DNA of 64,000 nucleotides, taken from positions 4,247,360 to 4,311,359 of the forward strand of contig CM029631.1 of the NCBI GenBank assembly GCA_017311315.1, written 5' to 3'. Position numbers and translations under genes: made by a program. The stretch comes from Dendrocalamus latiflorus (Eukaryota > Streptophyta > Magnoliopsida > Poales > Poaceae). The notes below the pieces were generated by a model, which saw only the letters and a program-made list of their open reading frames with translations, was not told the origin of the DNA and did not search any database. Numbering within the stretch: position 1 is the stretch's first letter; every line of letters starts with the position of its first letter. Below are positions 23,103-34,447 of the stretch, piece after piece.

Positions 23103-24891
23103 TTAATATTTCTCTTGTGTTGGATGTTCATTTTTTTAGCTTCTTTCATGTTTGTTTACAAATGCTTGGTATTTTCCTAGGTTTGCTATGTTGCATTCTG
23201 TGATGAAGTCACTCATGCAGCTCAACAGGAGGAAGGAAACAAGATTGGTGAAGATCTCATGATTGGCCTTTGGCGGATCATTCTTGTGAGTGATCTTCCT
23301 TTCTCAAATCAACGGTTGAACGGAAAAATTCCCAAGGTATTGTTTGAATACTCTGTGCCTTGTTTGCCAAAAAAAAACACAACTAAAAGGAGCTACCTTT
23401 ACAAATATCTAAATTTCTAGTATCTCTACAATATGATCTCACGCATAGGATAATCATTTTTCATAAGCTGATTTCCATTTTGTTGATTTATTCTCTTCAG
23501 CTGATAAGCCATCGCCTTTGCCCTATGGCAAGATACTCAATTTGGGTGGATTCAAAATCTCAGCTTTGGAGAGATCCACTAGGAGTCCTCGAAGTTCTTC
23601 TGTGGCGTTCAAACTCTTCTTTTGCATTATCTGAACATGGAGTTAGGAGTTGCTTGTATGATGAGGGTAAATCAATTGTTAAGAAACATAAAGCAACTCC
23701 AGAAGAAGTTAAACTACAATTGGATCAGTACCAACAAGATGGCATTCCAGACGAGAAGCGATTTAATGGAAAGAAAGGTTAGCTTCTAATCTTGGCGTGA
23801 ATACCATTGTTTGCATCTTACAACCTTATCATATCTTGCGGAGTACAGTATCCTAATTTTGATTGGCATTGATGTTATGCTGTTCCCAACTTAGTAGTTT
23901 GGTTTCCCTAGCCTCCATATCAACATTACTTCTATATGGCTCTATAACACTATATTCGCATGGAGATACCATCCTTTATATTGTTTGTTAAACATTACTC
24001 ACACTCAAGTCTCAATCCAATATTAATCACCATCAGACTCTGATGTTATCTCCTGCATCATGCCCCCGTTAGTGCTCCCACTATTGTGTAACATAGGTAT
24101 TTTGACATTCATTCATTGAACTGGAACTGTGTTCGTAGTCGCAGCATCTTAAGTTTTAGTTGCTAACGGAATTCAGCTAGGTGAATCCAGAGTGTCTTCA
24201 TAGGAAAAGTCAGTAGGGTGAGCTTAAGTAAGAGCTAAGAACCATGGTATATTCACAGAATCACAGGGACACCATTTTAGCCCCCGTTAACCCACATGTG
24301 GGCAAAGGTAGAACCAGAAGCACCGCGAAAGTAACATAAAGTTTCTCCTCAAATCATACATGTCCTTGCCAGTTGCCACTGGTCCTCCGAACTGATTATA
24401 AGTGATTCATTTTCTTTTTTGCCTTTTACAGCTCTTGCAGAACCTTCAGTTATTGTGAGGGACCATACCCCTTTGAGGCTTTGACCAACCTCTTCATATG
24501 CCTCTGGTTCAACGAAGTTGTTAGGTTCACATCCCGGGATCAGCTGAGCTTCCCCTACGCCCTGTGGCGTTTAAGGTTCCCCGGTGTCCACCTGTTCCCG
24601 GTGTGCGCCCGCAAAGATCTTGTTAACAGCATGGGGCATAGGTGCAAGGTGAAGCCTCTTGTCAGGGAGGGAAGGTGAGCTTCTGAATCTACTCCTTTGG
24701 ATGTTGTCGTCTTGGCTGCAGTTTTGCTAGAGCATAATATTGATCAGCTTGACCAGTATAGTCTTTCTAGTTTCTTTCCCGATTCATTCTGTAGATGGTG
24801 CTGACGTAGTGAAAGGAACAGTCATTCAAGGTCCTTGGCTAGTAGTGTAGCGTAGTATATAAAAGAAATTGGCTAAGCGTAGTATAATTTA

Positions 24892-25243
24892 GGGTGCTTT
24901 GGTTGAGCTTTTGGGAGCTGCTTTTGCTTCCAAAAAGTCAAAAGCCAATCAAAGGGATGGAAACCAGAAGCTGCTTTTTCAGAAGCAGCTACTTTTGGGT
25001 AGTACAGTTTTGAAAGCACTTTGGACCCTGCTTTTGGCTTTTGGCTTTCTGCTTTTTGAAATGGTGAAAATAGAGAGCTGTTTCACAGTTGTTTCAAGGA
25101 AAATAGAGATAGGAGGTAAGTTTTATACTTGTTTGAACCAAACAGATTACAGTTTTTCCACAGCCCACAACCTACAGCAGCTTTTCCACAGCCCACAGCT
25201 CACAGTAGCTTTTTCAGAAGCCACAGCTCAACCAAACACACCC
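24892..25243. mobile_element. Tourist-like MITE
   Basis: The 352-bp element begins GGGTGCTTTGGTTGAGCT and ends AGCTCAACCAAACACACCC, flanked by TTA at 24889-24891 and 25244-25246. The interior is rich in GAAGCTGCTTTT/AAAAGCAGC words and folds back. It lies just downstream of the DUF616 pseudogene. Confidence 0.85.
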
Positions 25244-28200
25244 TTAACGTCCAAGTCAAGCGTTCATCTCGACACTTGCATACATCTCCAGTCGTGTTGT
25301 TCGTGCAGATACTACCGTTGGAGAGTTCGATCGAGTGTGTCTGTCAAGCCAAGAATGAGCTCAATGAATAGGCTAACTCCACATATGGTTTGGAGCAATT
25401 ATTTGGATGGTACTGCATGTGTGCATGTACCAAGCATTTCTCTGCCCAATATACATTACATGCAAGTGAGATTGACAGTAGAGGGAGAGGAGTACTGTCA
25501 CTGTGTGCCCGTGCATCTCTTCCTTCAATTTACGCTGACTGAGTCTGCCGTGAAAGCGAGGCAGGCCCCTTTGCTCAGTGCACGCATTTATATATGTAAC
25601 CTGCACTGAACAACCCCCGTGCTGTGCCTTCTGAAGCATGAAGGTTGGTAGGTGAGGTGACCATGTAATGAATGCCTATGAAGTCCGAGGGCTTGTCTTG
25701 TGCTCCCGAGAGCAGAGCCGGGCTTGCGTTGCCGAACATTTACTGCCGATTTTCGCAGAGCGAGAGCTATCAGCAATGATACTTTTCACGAGCTGCAGAA
25801 GAAAGGAACATGCCGTTCTTTAAGTAGAAAGCGGATTGGGACGTGATGGAGCCATTGAGGTAGCTTAGCTAGCTTGTTGCCATTGAGGTAGCGTGCAAGT
25901 GGGTTCGCGTTGTCCCCCGGGAGGCACGGCCGCACCTTATACGGCGTGTCCTAAACGTTTTCTTGACTTGCTGCTGCTATCAGCTAAGCAAGCAGCTGGC
26001 TGAGAGGAGAAACGGAAAAGGTCGCCCCTCGTAGCCGTCGAATCCAATGTACGCCACTTTGGAAAGGTCTCTCGTACCGTTTCTCTTTTTTGGAAGGGAT
26101 TCTTTCATACCGTGTCAACGGTATCCTTCTTTTCAGTTTATAATGTATTGTATATGGATTTTTCTAAATAAGTTATGAATTCTGCTGAATAAATAAATGA
26201 GATAATTTATTCATCGTTTTTAAAATGATTTATCAGAATATTATTTTCAAAATAGTTTATCAGCATTTGGTTCATTCGTAAAAACACTCATATTAAAATT
26301 AAAAGACATCAATTGTAACCATAATTTATCAACCATACCAAAGAAAAAGCGCACAGAAGAGTATTAAGTGCCACTGCCAATCCAAAGCGCCCGATTCCGA
26401 AGTCAAAGCCCACACGTACACAACACAGTGACACGTCCTAAGGACGAAGAATTTCCGTTAGATCACCCAAAACGAGCCGTCTCTTTTGGCAAAAAGATGG
26501 CTGGAAACTCGCAGTTTTCGCTCCCAGGCTCTCGTAGCTTAGCTCGTTCCGTTTGCTCTCTTTCCTTCTGATTTTCTTCAGTTGCAGCCTTGCAGTAGCA
26601 GTACCTTTAATTTCCCCTCCCCTCGCGCTTCCTTTTGGCTTCTCTCGTGTAGCCTCTCTCTTTCGATTTCTTCTTCTTCCCTCTTCGCGCTTCCTTCGTT
26701 TTTCTCCGGTTCTCCCTGAGCAAAAAAGGTTGGGTTTAGGCGCACGTAACACTGACCGCTTGCGCTTTTACAATGGAAGACGCCACCCATGATTCCCCGC
26801 CGGTGCGTGAGGGATGCTGCGTCCTTGCGACGTGCAGGTAAAGGGAGTGGTGGTCACTGGTTAATGGGGGTAGCTTTTGTCACTTTAAAGCGGGCAGTGT
26901 TTGTGTTGGTACTTGTCATGGTTTCGGGGTTTCTGTTTTGCAAAGGCTATGGTTTTCTGCGTCAAATACTCGTCCTGGCTTTTTTTTTTCTCTTTCTCTT
27001 TAGCAATTGCTGCTGTAGAAACATAAAATATTTGGACATGTTTTCGTGGCCGCGGCTTGTTTGCTACAGCTAGTACTCTACTCTGTTGTTGCCGGGATTC
27101 AAAATCCGGTTACAAAAAAAATATCGGACTCTTGCAGCCGGTAACAGGTTTTCTACCAAGGGTTTTACTTATTAATTTAAACTTAAATTTTGAATTTGGC
27201 CATTTTTGGCCCGTTAGAGCCCGGTTTGACCGATTTTTTGGTTACCACCCGAAATCATTATTCATCAATTCAAACTTAGGCTTAAAATTTTTCAGACCAA
27301 TATTTTTTGTGGTCCGAGCCGATATGACCGTAACCGTAGGTAACCACTGGGTTGCCGCCTATATCTTTATCCTTTTTGTTGCAGCCAAGTGCAGTTCTGC
27401 AGCCTTCTTCTTTGAAGAAGATTTCTTACTCTTAGTTTCTTTAGATTCCATTTCACACTCAAGAGTGTCTACTATTTCTGAAGTTCTGAGTTCCGACAGC
27501 GGATGTTGGCATACGGAAAACTTCGCTAGTAGTAAGAGACATCGCTTCGGCTCTAGTGCATCCGGAAATGAGGCGCAGCCGCATTAAACAAAGTTCATCA
27601 CGTGAGCTGAATGCATATATATGGAGCCATGCAAGTCACAGAGTGTTAGAAGTAATATTGGTTTTTGTTTTCTTGTCGTATTCGAGTATGAGTCCGAGTA
27701 TACGAATACGTATACGAGTCCGTATACGCTGCGATTGTTGCCGTGTGTGCGTGTGAGATGAGTTTGTTTCCGTGTCTTTTGTGGAGTCCGTTTGCTAGTC
27801 CAATATGTGGCCTTTATAAGGCAGGTTAGAGATTCTGTAAGAGGCGTGAGAAGAAAGAAAGAAACGAGAGAGATAGAGGTAGGAATCTGTTGGGATCCAT
27901 TGGAGAAATAAAGAGGGCAATGCATTGTGTGTTACGTGCATGTTCACGTGAAGCTTGAGAGTAGCAAGAGGTGCTGCTTCCACGGGAGGACAGCAGCGAC
28001 GAAGTTTTTTTTTCACGCGAAGACAGGCGGAGAATCACGTCTCGTGAAGGACCAAGCGGATTCTGTTACGACGTGTTGACAGAGAAGAAATTAGAAGATT
28101 TCGTAACACAGAGCAATGCAAAAATCACACATAAAAACAAAGGCTACATGAGTCGAACCCCCAACCTCTGGCTTCAAGCTGGCAGCCCTAGCCACACGGC

Positions 28201-28300
28201 CTAGATGTTAGTTGTGTTTCAAAGCATCACGCAATGCTATTTAATATGGGTAAAACAGGAAATAGGCATGCTAATTAACCCTTTCTTGGTATGTGAGATC
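25244..28300. other. Gene-free interval
   Basis: Open frames of up to 236 codons overlap on both strands but show no family signature. A pyrimidine-rich stretch at 26550-26720 and a block rich in GGTTTGACCG/GGTAACC words at 27100-27360 suggest old transposon sequence. A GAGTATACGAATACG-type short repeat lies at about 27685-27730. Confidence 0.4.
28130..28205 (-). repeat. Possible tRNA-derived SINE head
   Basis: On the minus strand GGCCGTGTGGCTAGGGC could be an A box and GGGTTCGACTC, 30 bp on, a B box. The rest does not fold into a tRNA and no target duplication was found. A weak call. Confidence 0.3.
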
Positions 28301-28465
28301 TTGTCTAAAACGTCAAGTACTTGGAAACCGGAGGGAGTAGCTTTGATTGCATGCATGCAGGGGCAGTCTAGTACCAAGTGACTTCTCAAATGCAAAACGT
28401 CAACAATTAGGTTACTTTGCTTCTAAGCCTAGAACGTCAAGTATTTAGAAACCGGAGGGAGTAAT
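28300..28465. repeat. Two Stowaway-like right ends in tandem
   Basis: AACGTCAAGTACTTGGAAACCGGAGGGAGTA at about 28310-28339 recurs as AACGTCAAGTATTTAGAAACCGGAGGGAGTA at about 28433-28462. Both are Stowaway-type 3' termini ending at TA; the left termini are missing, so they are fragments or a partial duplication. Confidence 0.6.
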
Positions 28466-28689
28466 AGCTAACTGAATACCGAATTACGAGTTGAGAAAGA
28501 TATTAATGCCAACATACTCCATCTGAGCAAAAGGCAATGAAAGATTGATTACTGTGATCGGATTCAAAGACATCGGATTCGCCTGTCTTTTTGACCTTGC
28601 AATAAAGGACACGAGCAGCAGGGCTCGAAGGCCTAGAGGGGCAGAAGAGCAGACCTTGGAGTTGGGGAGACTAGACGGACGGACGCGGG

Positions 28690-28980
28690 TCCGTTCATTT
28701 CGGATTCTTAGTGGTTTCTATTTATTGACTTCTAATTAAAATTACATTGTATTAGATATTAGTTTTTCTAAGTTATTTAATTAAATAAAAATAGAAAAAG
28801 AAAAAATTTTAAAAATACTGCTATATCTTCATGAACAATATAGAGAAAAAAACAAAAAAAAGAAAAGGCAAAAAGGAAGAAGATAAACAAAAAAGAGAAA
28901 AAACCTGAAATTAAAAAGCCAACACGTTTATTCTGGCTTTTAAAAGCTAGAAGCAGAAACTGAAGCGGAAATGTACGGCG
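28690..28980. repeat. AT-rich dispersed repeat, copy 1
   Basis: CCGTTCATTTCGGATTCTTAGTGG, then an A-rich body (AAATAAAAATAGAAAAAG) and AAAAGCTAGAAGCAGAAAC. The same order of blocks appears at 43895-44180, with partial copies at 44265-44420, 46750-46940 and, inverted, 49330-49500. Probably a MITE family; target duplications not fixed. Confidence 0.5.
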
Positions 28981-30331
28981 CCATAGATAAATTTGATAGA
29001 AAGGATCACACATGGTCTCTCTTTGCACAAATGCATCTTTCAGGATCTCAAGAACATCCATGCAAATGCATGTGGAGGGGCAGGGCAAAGGCAAAGTGTT
29101 GTAAGTATAGTCCACTCCATCTCTCTCCATGTGACATTTGACATTGGAAATCAAGATTCCAAGCTCCATCACAGACAGCGAGCATGTCTGTCTGCCAATC
29201 TTGTTAGCTTGTTGGGAAAATGAATCTTTCTTTCTTTTTTTTCTTCATCTTGCAGTTATATTTGGGTGAAGGACAGGACATTACAGGTTAATCACTGCTG
29301 GTGCCTAGTGGAATAGTAACATGAATGCTTACTCAGGATTTTGGTGCAGTGTGTGAGTAATCATGTGCATGCAGGGCCAATCATGTATTGACTTGGACAA
29401 GCCATGTGGCAGCTTGTGAAAAAATGGCAGAGACATCATGTATTGTCCAAGTGGTAGCTTGTTAAAAAATGGCAGACACACCAACCACTCACAAGTCACA
29501 AGCCCAAGGAGGAGCAGACGCGGTACTCTCACTGCGAGGCTGACCGCCGAGAAGCTGGACGCCTTCCATCATGGCAGTGATAGCCTGATAGGAATACTGC
29601 TGATTTTGTCCTGATATAAACTAGCAATGGTCCGCGCGACTAAATTTATTTCGATTTTTTAATATCAAATAATATAATTTAAATGTTAAAAAAAGTTTTT
29701 AGTATCAAATGATATAACTTAAATGTTTAAGAATAAATTTATATATCTTGTAGACTATTCAGGATTTTAATTCATTATAAACATTAAAATGAGAATAGAA
29801 ACTTGAAGGAAAATACAACTTAAGAAATATAATCTATTATATTATTAAAGCAGAAGCCAAATGAACCATTACGTTTGCTCTTAAGGGGTAAAAATTACCA
29901 TATTAATTGAGATGGATCCAGATTATACCGATTTGTACTGTCGATTGATATGGTCCAAATTATCTCTATCTCTACTACCTAAAAGAGAGAGTTGGTGGTA
30001 CGTACGTTCTCTTTTTCCCCTCCCTTCTCTCAGAAAACGATTCGCAAAACTTGTCTCACCCGTTCGATTTCCATTAGATTACCGTTAGATAGATATATTG
30101 CATGACGCCGCCTCCTTCCTTCCCCGCCCTCACCTCCGCTACCTCCTCCCTACCCTGCATGCCTCCTCGTCCCCCCCCCCACTCCACCCTGCACCGTCGC
30201 CTCCTCCTCCCCTCCCCACACCCACCTCCACCGCCTCATCCCCCACCGTGCCGCTCGCTAAGCCGTCGGGGAGCCCCGTTGTCGCGGATCTCCTGATCTG
30301 AGGAGCCGTCTGTCAATTCCCCACTGGTACA

Positions 30332-31494
30332 TAGGGCTGTAAAAAAAGCTCGAGGCTCGCGAATTGATCGAGTTTGGCTCGTTCTAGACTCGATTCGAGC
30401 TTGGCTCGAGCCCCAAACGAGCCGAATTCGAGCTTCATCCTAAACTCGCGAGCTTTAACGAGCCGAGCTCGAATAGCTCGCGAGCTTAGGATTTTTTTAC
30501 CCCTCCCCCCATTTCCCCGCACAGGCTGACGGGCGCTCCCGAATCCCGCCTCTCCCGCACGGCCGCTCCCGAATCCCGCCCTCTCAAATCACGCCCCTCC
30601 CTCCTCAGTCCTCTCCCCCACCCGGCCGGCGGCCACCCGCCTCCGCCTGCCCCCCGACTCCTCGTCGCCCCCCGCTGGCCCACCGCCACCGCCCCTCGTC
30701 GCCTCCGCCGTCGGCCGCCCCCACCCCCGTCCCCCTCGTCACCCCCTCCTCTCCCCCGCCGCCGCCCCTTCTCGCCCCCCACCCCTCCTCGCCGCCACCG
30801 CCCCTCGTCGCCCCCGCCGCTGGCCGCCCCCCGCCCCTGTCCCCCTCCTCTCCCCGTCGCCGCCCCTCCTCGCCCCCGCCACCGACCCCCTCTCCCGCCC
30901 CCCCGCCCCCCTCCTCGCCCCTCCCCCCGCCGGCCGCCGCCCCTCCTCGGCTCCTCCCCCGTCCCCCTTCCTCTCCCCTGCGCCAGCGCCGCCCCACCGC
31001 CTCTCGTGGCCTCGTCCCCCTCCTCCAGTCCCCCCCCGCCGTCGCCCCTCCTCCGGTCCTCCCCTCGCCGCCGCCCCGGGATCGCTGGCGCAGAGCATCC
31101 GATGGTCGGCTGGTCGCGCCCCTCGTCCGCCTCGGCGCCGCTCGTCCCCACGCCGCCGCCCCGGGATCGCCGGCGCAGTCGGCTGGTCGCGCCCCTCGTC
31201 CGCCCCGGCGCCGCTCGTCCCCACGCGCCGCCCCTCCTCGACCCGGCCACGGCTCCCGTCGTTGCAGGCTGCAGCTCGGCCACGGCTCCACACTCCGCAG
31301 TGCAGGTACTCCCTCAGTCCACACTGAGCCTACACGAGCCGAGCTCGAGCGAGCTCGAGTTTTGTCCGAGCCGAGCTCAAGCCCAGCTTGAAGTTCGATG
31401 TCGATCTCAGGCTCGCTCGAGCTCGGCTCGAGTTTCTACCGAGCTCGAGCTTGCCAGGTCAAGCTCGCTCGAGCTCGGCTCGTTTACAGCCCTA
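30332..31494. mobile_element. Non-autonomous hAT-like element with GC-rich core
   Basis: The ends TAGGGCTGTAAA and TTTACAGCCCTA are perfect 12-bp inverted repeats flanked by the exact 8-bp duplication CTGGTACA (30324-30331 and 31495-31502). Subterminal zones (about 30345-30490 and 31325-31490) are packed with GAGCTCG/CGAGCTC words, probably transposase-binding repeats. The core (30500-31310) is extremely GC-rich with repeated CGCCGCCCCTCCTCGCC; its long frames on both strands are compositional. No transposase is present. Confidence 0.85.
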
Positions 31495-31829
31495 CTGGTA
31501 CATGCCCCTATCCAGAGCTGCTTTGTTCCGATTGGGTTTGCCCAGCCAATTTGAATTCCTTCCCATTGTGTTTGATTTGGATTTTGAAGGCATGCTCCTT
31601 TGTGCTTGGAACTAGGGTTTTGTGCACACCAACGCGGGATATAAGCATGGAGAGCCGTGGTTGAAACGAGGGGAGCTAGGGTTTCACGCGTGCGCAGTGG
31701 CTCACTGGGTCACCCCAGACACCCTCCTAGGTTTTCCATGGGGATAGGGGAGTCACGTGCGCCATCCCACCGCAGCGTGCAGTGGAGGGCTTCCGCGCTG
31801 ACGCCCTCGTGAGGGAGGGGGAGAAGAGA

Positions 31830-32105
31830 TGCCGGACAAGGGGGAGAAGGGGCACGACCACCACCGCAAGCACCAGCATTAGTCAACATCGGCCACTGAG
31901 CTGGAGGAAGGGGAGTTGCTAAATGGGGAGGCGGAGAGCAACGGGGATGTGTAGAGGACCATACTTCCCAAGAAGTGGCGGAAGGTGCTGGCTACCTCAC
32001 CGACTGTGGAGGTGGAGCTAAGGGAGATTATGGGTGTGCATGCGGCATCGTCCAGGAAAGCAAGGAGGAACAAGGAGCTTCAGAAGGGGGAGATTGGCGC
32101 AACGC
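31830..32105 (+). pseudogene. Possible ATXR3-like gene fragment
   Basis: One plus frame from ATG 31830 reads MPDKGEKGHDHHRKHQH, stop, ATELEEGELLNGEAESNGDV, stop, then PKKWRKVLATSPTVEVEL, SSRKARRN and ELQKGEI. Repeated ELEEGE/ELQKGEI and KKWRK motifs recall the N-terminal region of plant ATXR3/SDG2 histone methyltransferases. Two in-frame TAG codons and the absence of SET sequence mark it as a fragment, perhaps captured by the surrounding Helitron-like element. The family assignment is from memory and tentative. Confidence 0.35.
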
Positions 32106-32559
32106 CCTCACCGCTCCTCCTCTCGCAGTGCCTGACTTCCTCCCCTCCTCGCCCTCTTCTCCACCGTCCACTGCATCCCCTGCCGACCTTCGCCTCCCTT
32201 CCACCGCCACGTCCCCTTGTGCAGTGCCATCACCACATTAGCGTCGCTGCCTCCCCCACCTCCTCCCCTAGCCACAGCCATAGCTTTAGCCGCTAGCCCC
32301 GCCTCCTTCCTGATCTGCCGTCGCCAACTCCTCTCCTCCCACCTGACACTACTGCCACCTCCTCCATCGGTCATCCCCCACCGCACCACCTGCCGACTCC
32401 TCTGTCATCATCTCCTCTGTCATCGCCTTGGCTCTTTGCTTTCTAGTGGATCAATGTCTTCTTAGTGGATCAATGTCTTCTTGTTGGATAAATCGACATC
32501 ATTGTACTCTTTTGTGGCCTCCTCCAACACCATTCATGTTATCCTTGTTACAACTTTTG

Positions 32560-33840
32560 TTTTTATTGAAAATTTCAGTTGTTTTTATGAGTGTTTGTAT
32601 ACAAATCAAATTGCTATCTTTATTTAATTTATATTGAATTTTAGTTATTTAGGGACTTTACTTTGCAATCGTATGAATATCAAATTAAAGTTTTATTTTG
32701 TTTTTACTAAAAATTCAATTGTTCTTTATTGAAATTTATATACAATTCCAATTGCTACATTTTGTTTAACTTTTATTAGGAATTATAGCTATTTAGAGGT
32801 TTCACATTGGAATTCATATCGAAATCAAATTGCAAATTTATTATATTTTGATTCCAAAATTCAATTAATTTTTTTGTTGGAATTCATGTGCAAATCCAAT
32901 TGCTAATATTTGTATAATTTTTATTCTGAATTATTTTTATTTAGGGATCTTACTTAGGAATTCGTGTGGAAAAATTGCTAATTTTATTTAATTTATTATA
33001 AATTTTAGTTATTTAAGAATTTATCTTGGAATAGTATGAAAATTAATTTGCAAATTTTCTTTTGTTTTCCATTTCAGATTTCAGTTTTATTGGTTGGAAT
33101 TCATACACAAATCCAATTGCTAATTTTGTTTAATTTTTATGGTGATTTATAATTATTTGGAGATTTTAATTTAGATTCAGATCGTAATCAAATTGCTAAT
33201 TTAATTTTATTTTTTATTCCAAATTTTAATTATTTTTTGTTGGAATTCATATACAAATCTAAATGTTAAGAATTCATATAGAAATCAAATTACTAATTTT
33301 ATTTTAGTTTTTGTTCAGAATTTTAGTTATTTTTTATTATATTTTACATTAATTTTTAATCTATACCATTATTGCTAGACCACCACGATTAACGGTGTGG
33401 ATCTTTCTCTTTTTTTCTCCTACTAGAGTGAGAATTTCTACGCCTTGAGAGCAGATGTTTACTTTGAAATTGTATGGAAATGAAATTGCAAATTTTATTT
33501 TTTGAAATTTTAATTTTATTTATTGGAATTCATACGCAAATCCAATTGCTAATCTTTGTTTAATTTTTATTATGATTTACAATTATTTGGGAATTTTAAT
33601 TCGAAATTCGTATAGTAATCAAATTGCTTATTTTATTTTATTTTTTATCCCAAATTTTAGTAATTTTTTGTTGGAATTCATATAGAAATCTAATTGTTCA
33701 TTTTTGTTTAATTTTTATTCCGAATTATTTTTAATTAATTTTACTTAGGAATTCGTGTGGAAATCAAATTACTAATTTTATTGTATTTTTATTTCGAATT
33801 TTAGTTGTTTTTTGGATTGTACTTGACATAGACTCTTTCT
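32560..33840. repeat. AT-rich degenerate tandem array
   Basis: About ten diverged copies of a roughly 120-bp unit centred on TTGGAATTCATATACAAATCC and AATTGCTAATTTTGTTTAAT, alternating with TTTTATTCCAAATTTTAGTTA. A longer repeat of about 480 bp is marked by the related blocks ACCACGATTAACGGTGTGG (33380) and CCACCATGATCAACGGTATGG (33868). No coding capacity. Confidence 0.7.
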
Positions 33841-34171
33841 TTTAGTCTAGACCATTATAATTTGAATCCACCATGATCAACGGTATGGTTCTTTTTCTTT
33901 TTTACTTTGATTAATATGAGAATTTCTATCTTTTGAGAGCGAACGTGGTGGCTCCTTTTGCCTTTACTTTAATAGTATAATAGATAGATTAAGGCAATTT
34001 ATTTAGAGTGAAATTAGGGCAAATTTTATAAGTGCTAGTACTATTTACAAATTAGCAAGAGCATGGCTTATTATAAATATAGATATATTGTTTATACTTA
34101 TTTGAGCTACTCCGATATTAATACACCAAACTAGATCGTAGCTCGAAGTAGGCAAAAATTGCAAGGCATAA

Positions 34172-34447
34172 GGGCATCCATAATGTATATAACCCAAGAG
34201 GTCTTAAAGTTGGTCCCATCTAAACCTTAAGGCCGACTCCATAGTGTATATAACCCAAGGGGTCTTAAGACGGTCCCACTCGGCAGATAAAGAAAAATTG
34301 TATTTTAATGCTTGTGGCCAGGTCTTTAGCTTGAGGATCAGCCTTAAGCCTTTTTTGCTTATAGCCTGTTTAAGGTCACCCCTGTAATGCATAAGGTTGA
34401 CCTTAAGATGGCTTAAGGCCCTCTATTTTCATACACTACAGATGCCC
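34172..34447. mobile_element. Tourist-like MITE
   Basis: The 276-bp element has ends GGGCATCCATAATGTA and TACACTACAGATGCCC with TAA at 34169-34171 and 34448-34450. The interior is rich in TTAAGGCC/GGTCTTAAG words and self-complementary. Same superfamily as 61721-61952. Confidence 0.82.

Larger units (their letters stand above)
18508..24678 (+). pseudogene. DUF616 (At5g42660/TOD1-related) gene with two frameshifts
   Basis: Six exons fit by GT/AG sites and phase: 18508-18988, 22223-22425, 22675-22840, 23181-23336, 23501-23777, 24432-24678. Exon 1 has a membrane anchor (LLLAFLAVSLLLCVFYRL); later exons give the DUF616 domain, with CAFGGGNDLHQPI, VCYVAFCDEVT, ARYSIWVDSKSQLWRDPLG and LWFNEVVRFTSRDQLSFPY. 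Family members are Golgi/endomembrane proteins; TOD1 was reported as an alkaline ceramidase. Two lesions break the frame: in exon 3 about eleven bases appear lost between VDKDY and ATCAFGG (about 22756-22768); in exon 6 an 8-bp near-duplication (CTTTGA-GG-CTTTGA, about 24471-24484) sits between HTPL and TNLF. No ATG lies near the expected start; 18508 is simply the first in-frame one. The first intron (3234 bp) is full of transposons. Sequencing error at either lesion cannot be excluded. Confidence 0.72.
29621..33984 (-). mobile_element. Composite region with Helitron-like ends
   Basis: The minus-strand 5' end TCTATTATACTATTAAAG begins at 33984 after A, and a minus-strand 3' end ...GTCGCGCGGACCATTGCTAG closes at 29621 before T; both fit plant Helitron rules (5' TC, 3' CTRR, A/T target). 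A second 5' end, TCTATTATATTATTAAAG, faces inward on the plus strand at 29833 and resembles the right end for about 130 bp (shared words TTAAAG, ACGTTTGCTC, ATATTAAT, ATACCG, AAATTAT). The unit could be one Helitron with a nested second copy, or two inverted copies. A hAT element, an AT-rich array and a possible gene fragment lie inside. No Rep/helicase is seen. Confidence 0.42.

Noticed and set aside
24899..25609. 236-codon plus frame
   Set aside because: Its first half is the Tourist-like MITE at 24892-25243; the rest has no family signature.
27057..27587. 176-codon plus frame as a secreted or membrane protein gene
   Set aside because: Hydrophobic by composition, with no conserved motif and repeated transposon-like words within it.
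28130..28205. Functional tRNA on the minus strand
   Set aside because: Only B-box-like and weak A-box-like words; no cloverleaf can be drawn.
30486..31324. Minus-strand frames of 184-265 codons
   Set aside because: They lie wholly in the GC-rich core of a hAT-like element, overlap in several frames and show no domain.
32560..33840. CRISPR-like or satellite centromeric array
   Set aside because: Units are diverged and not interspersed with unique spacers; the context is a plant transposon complex.
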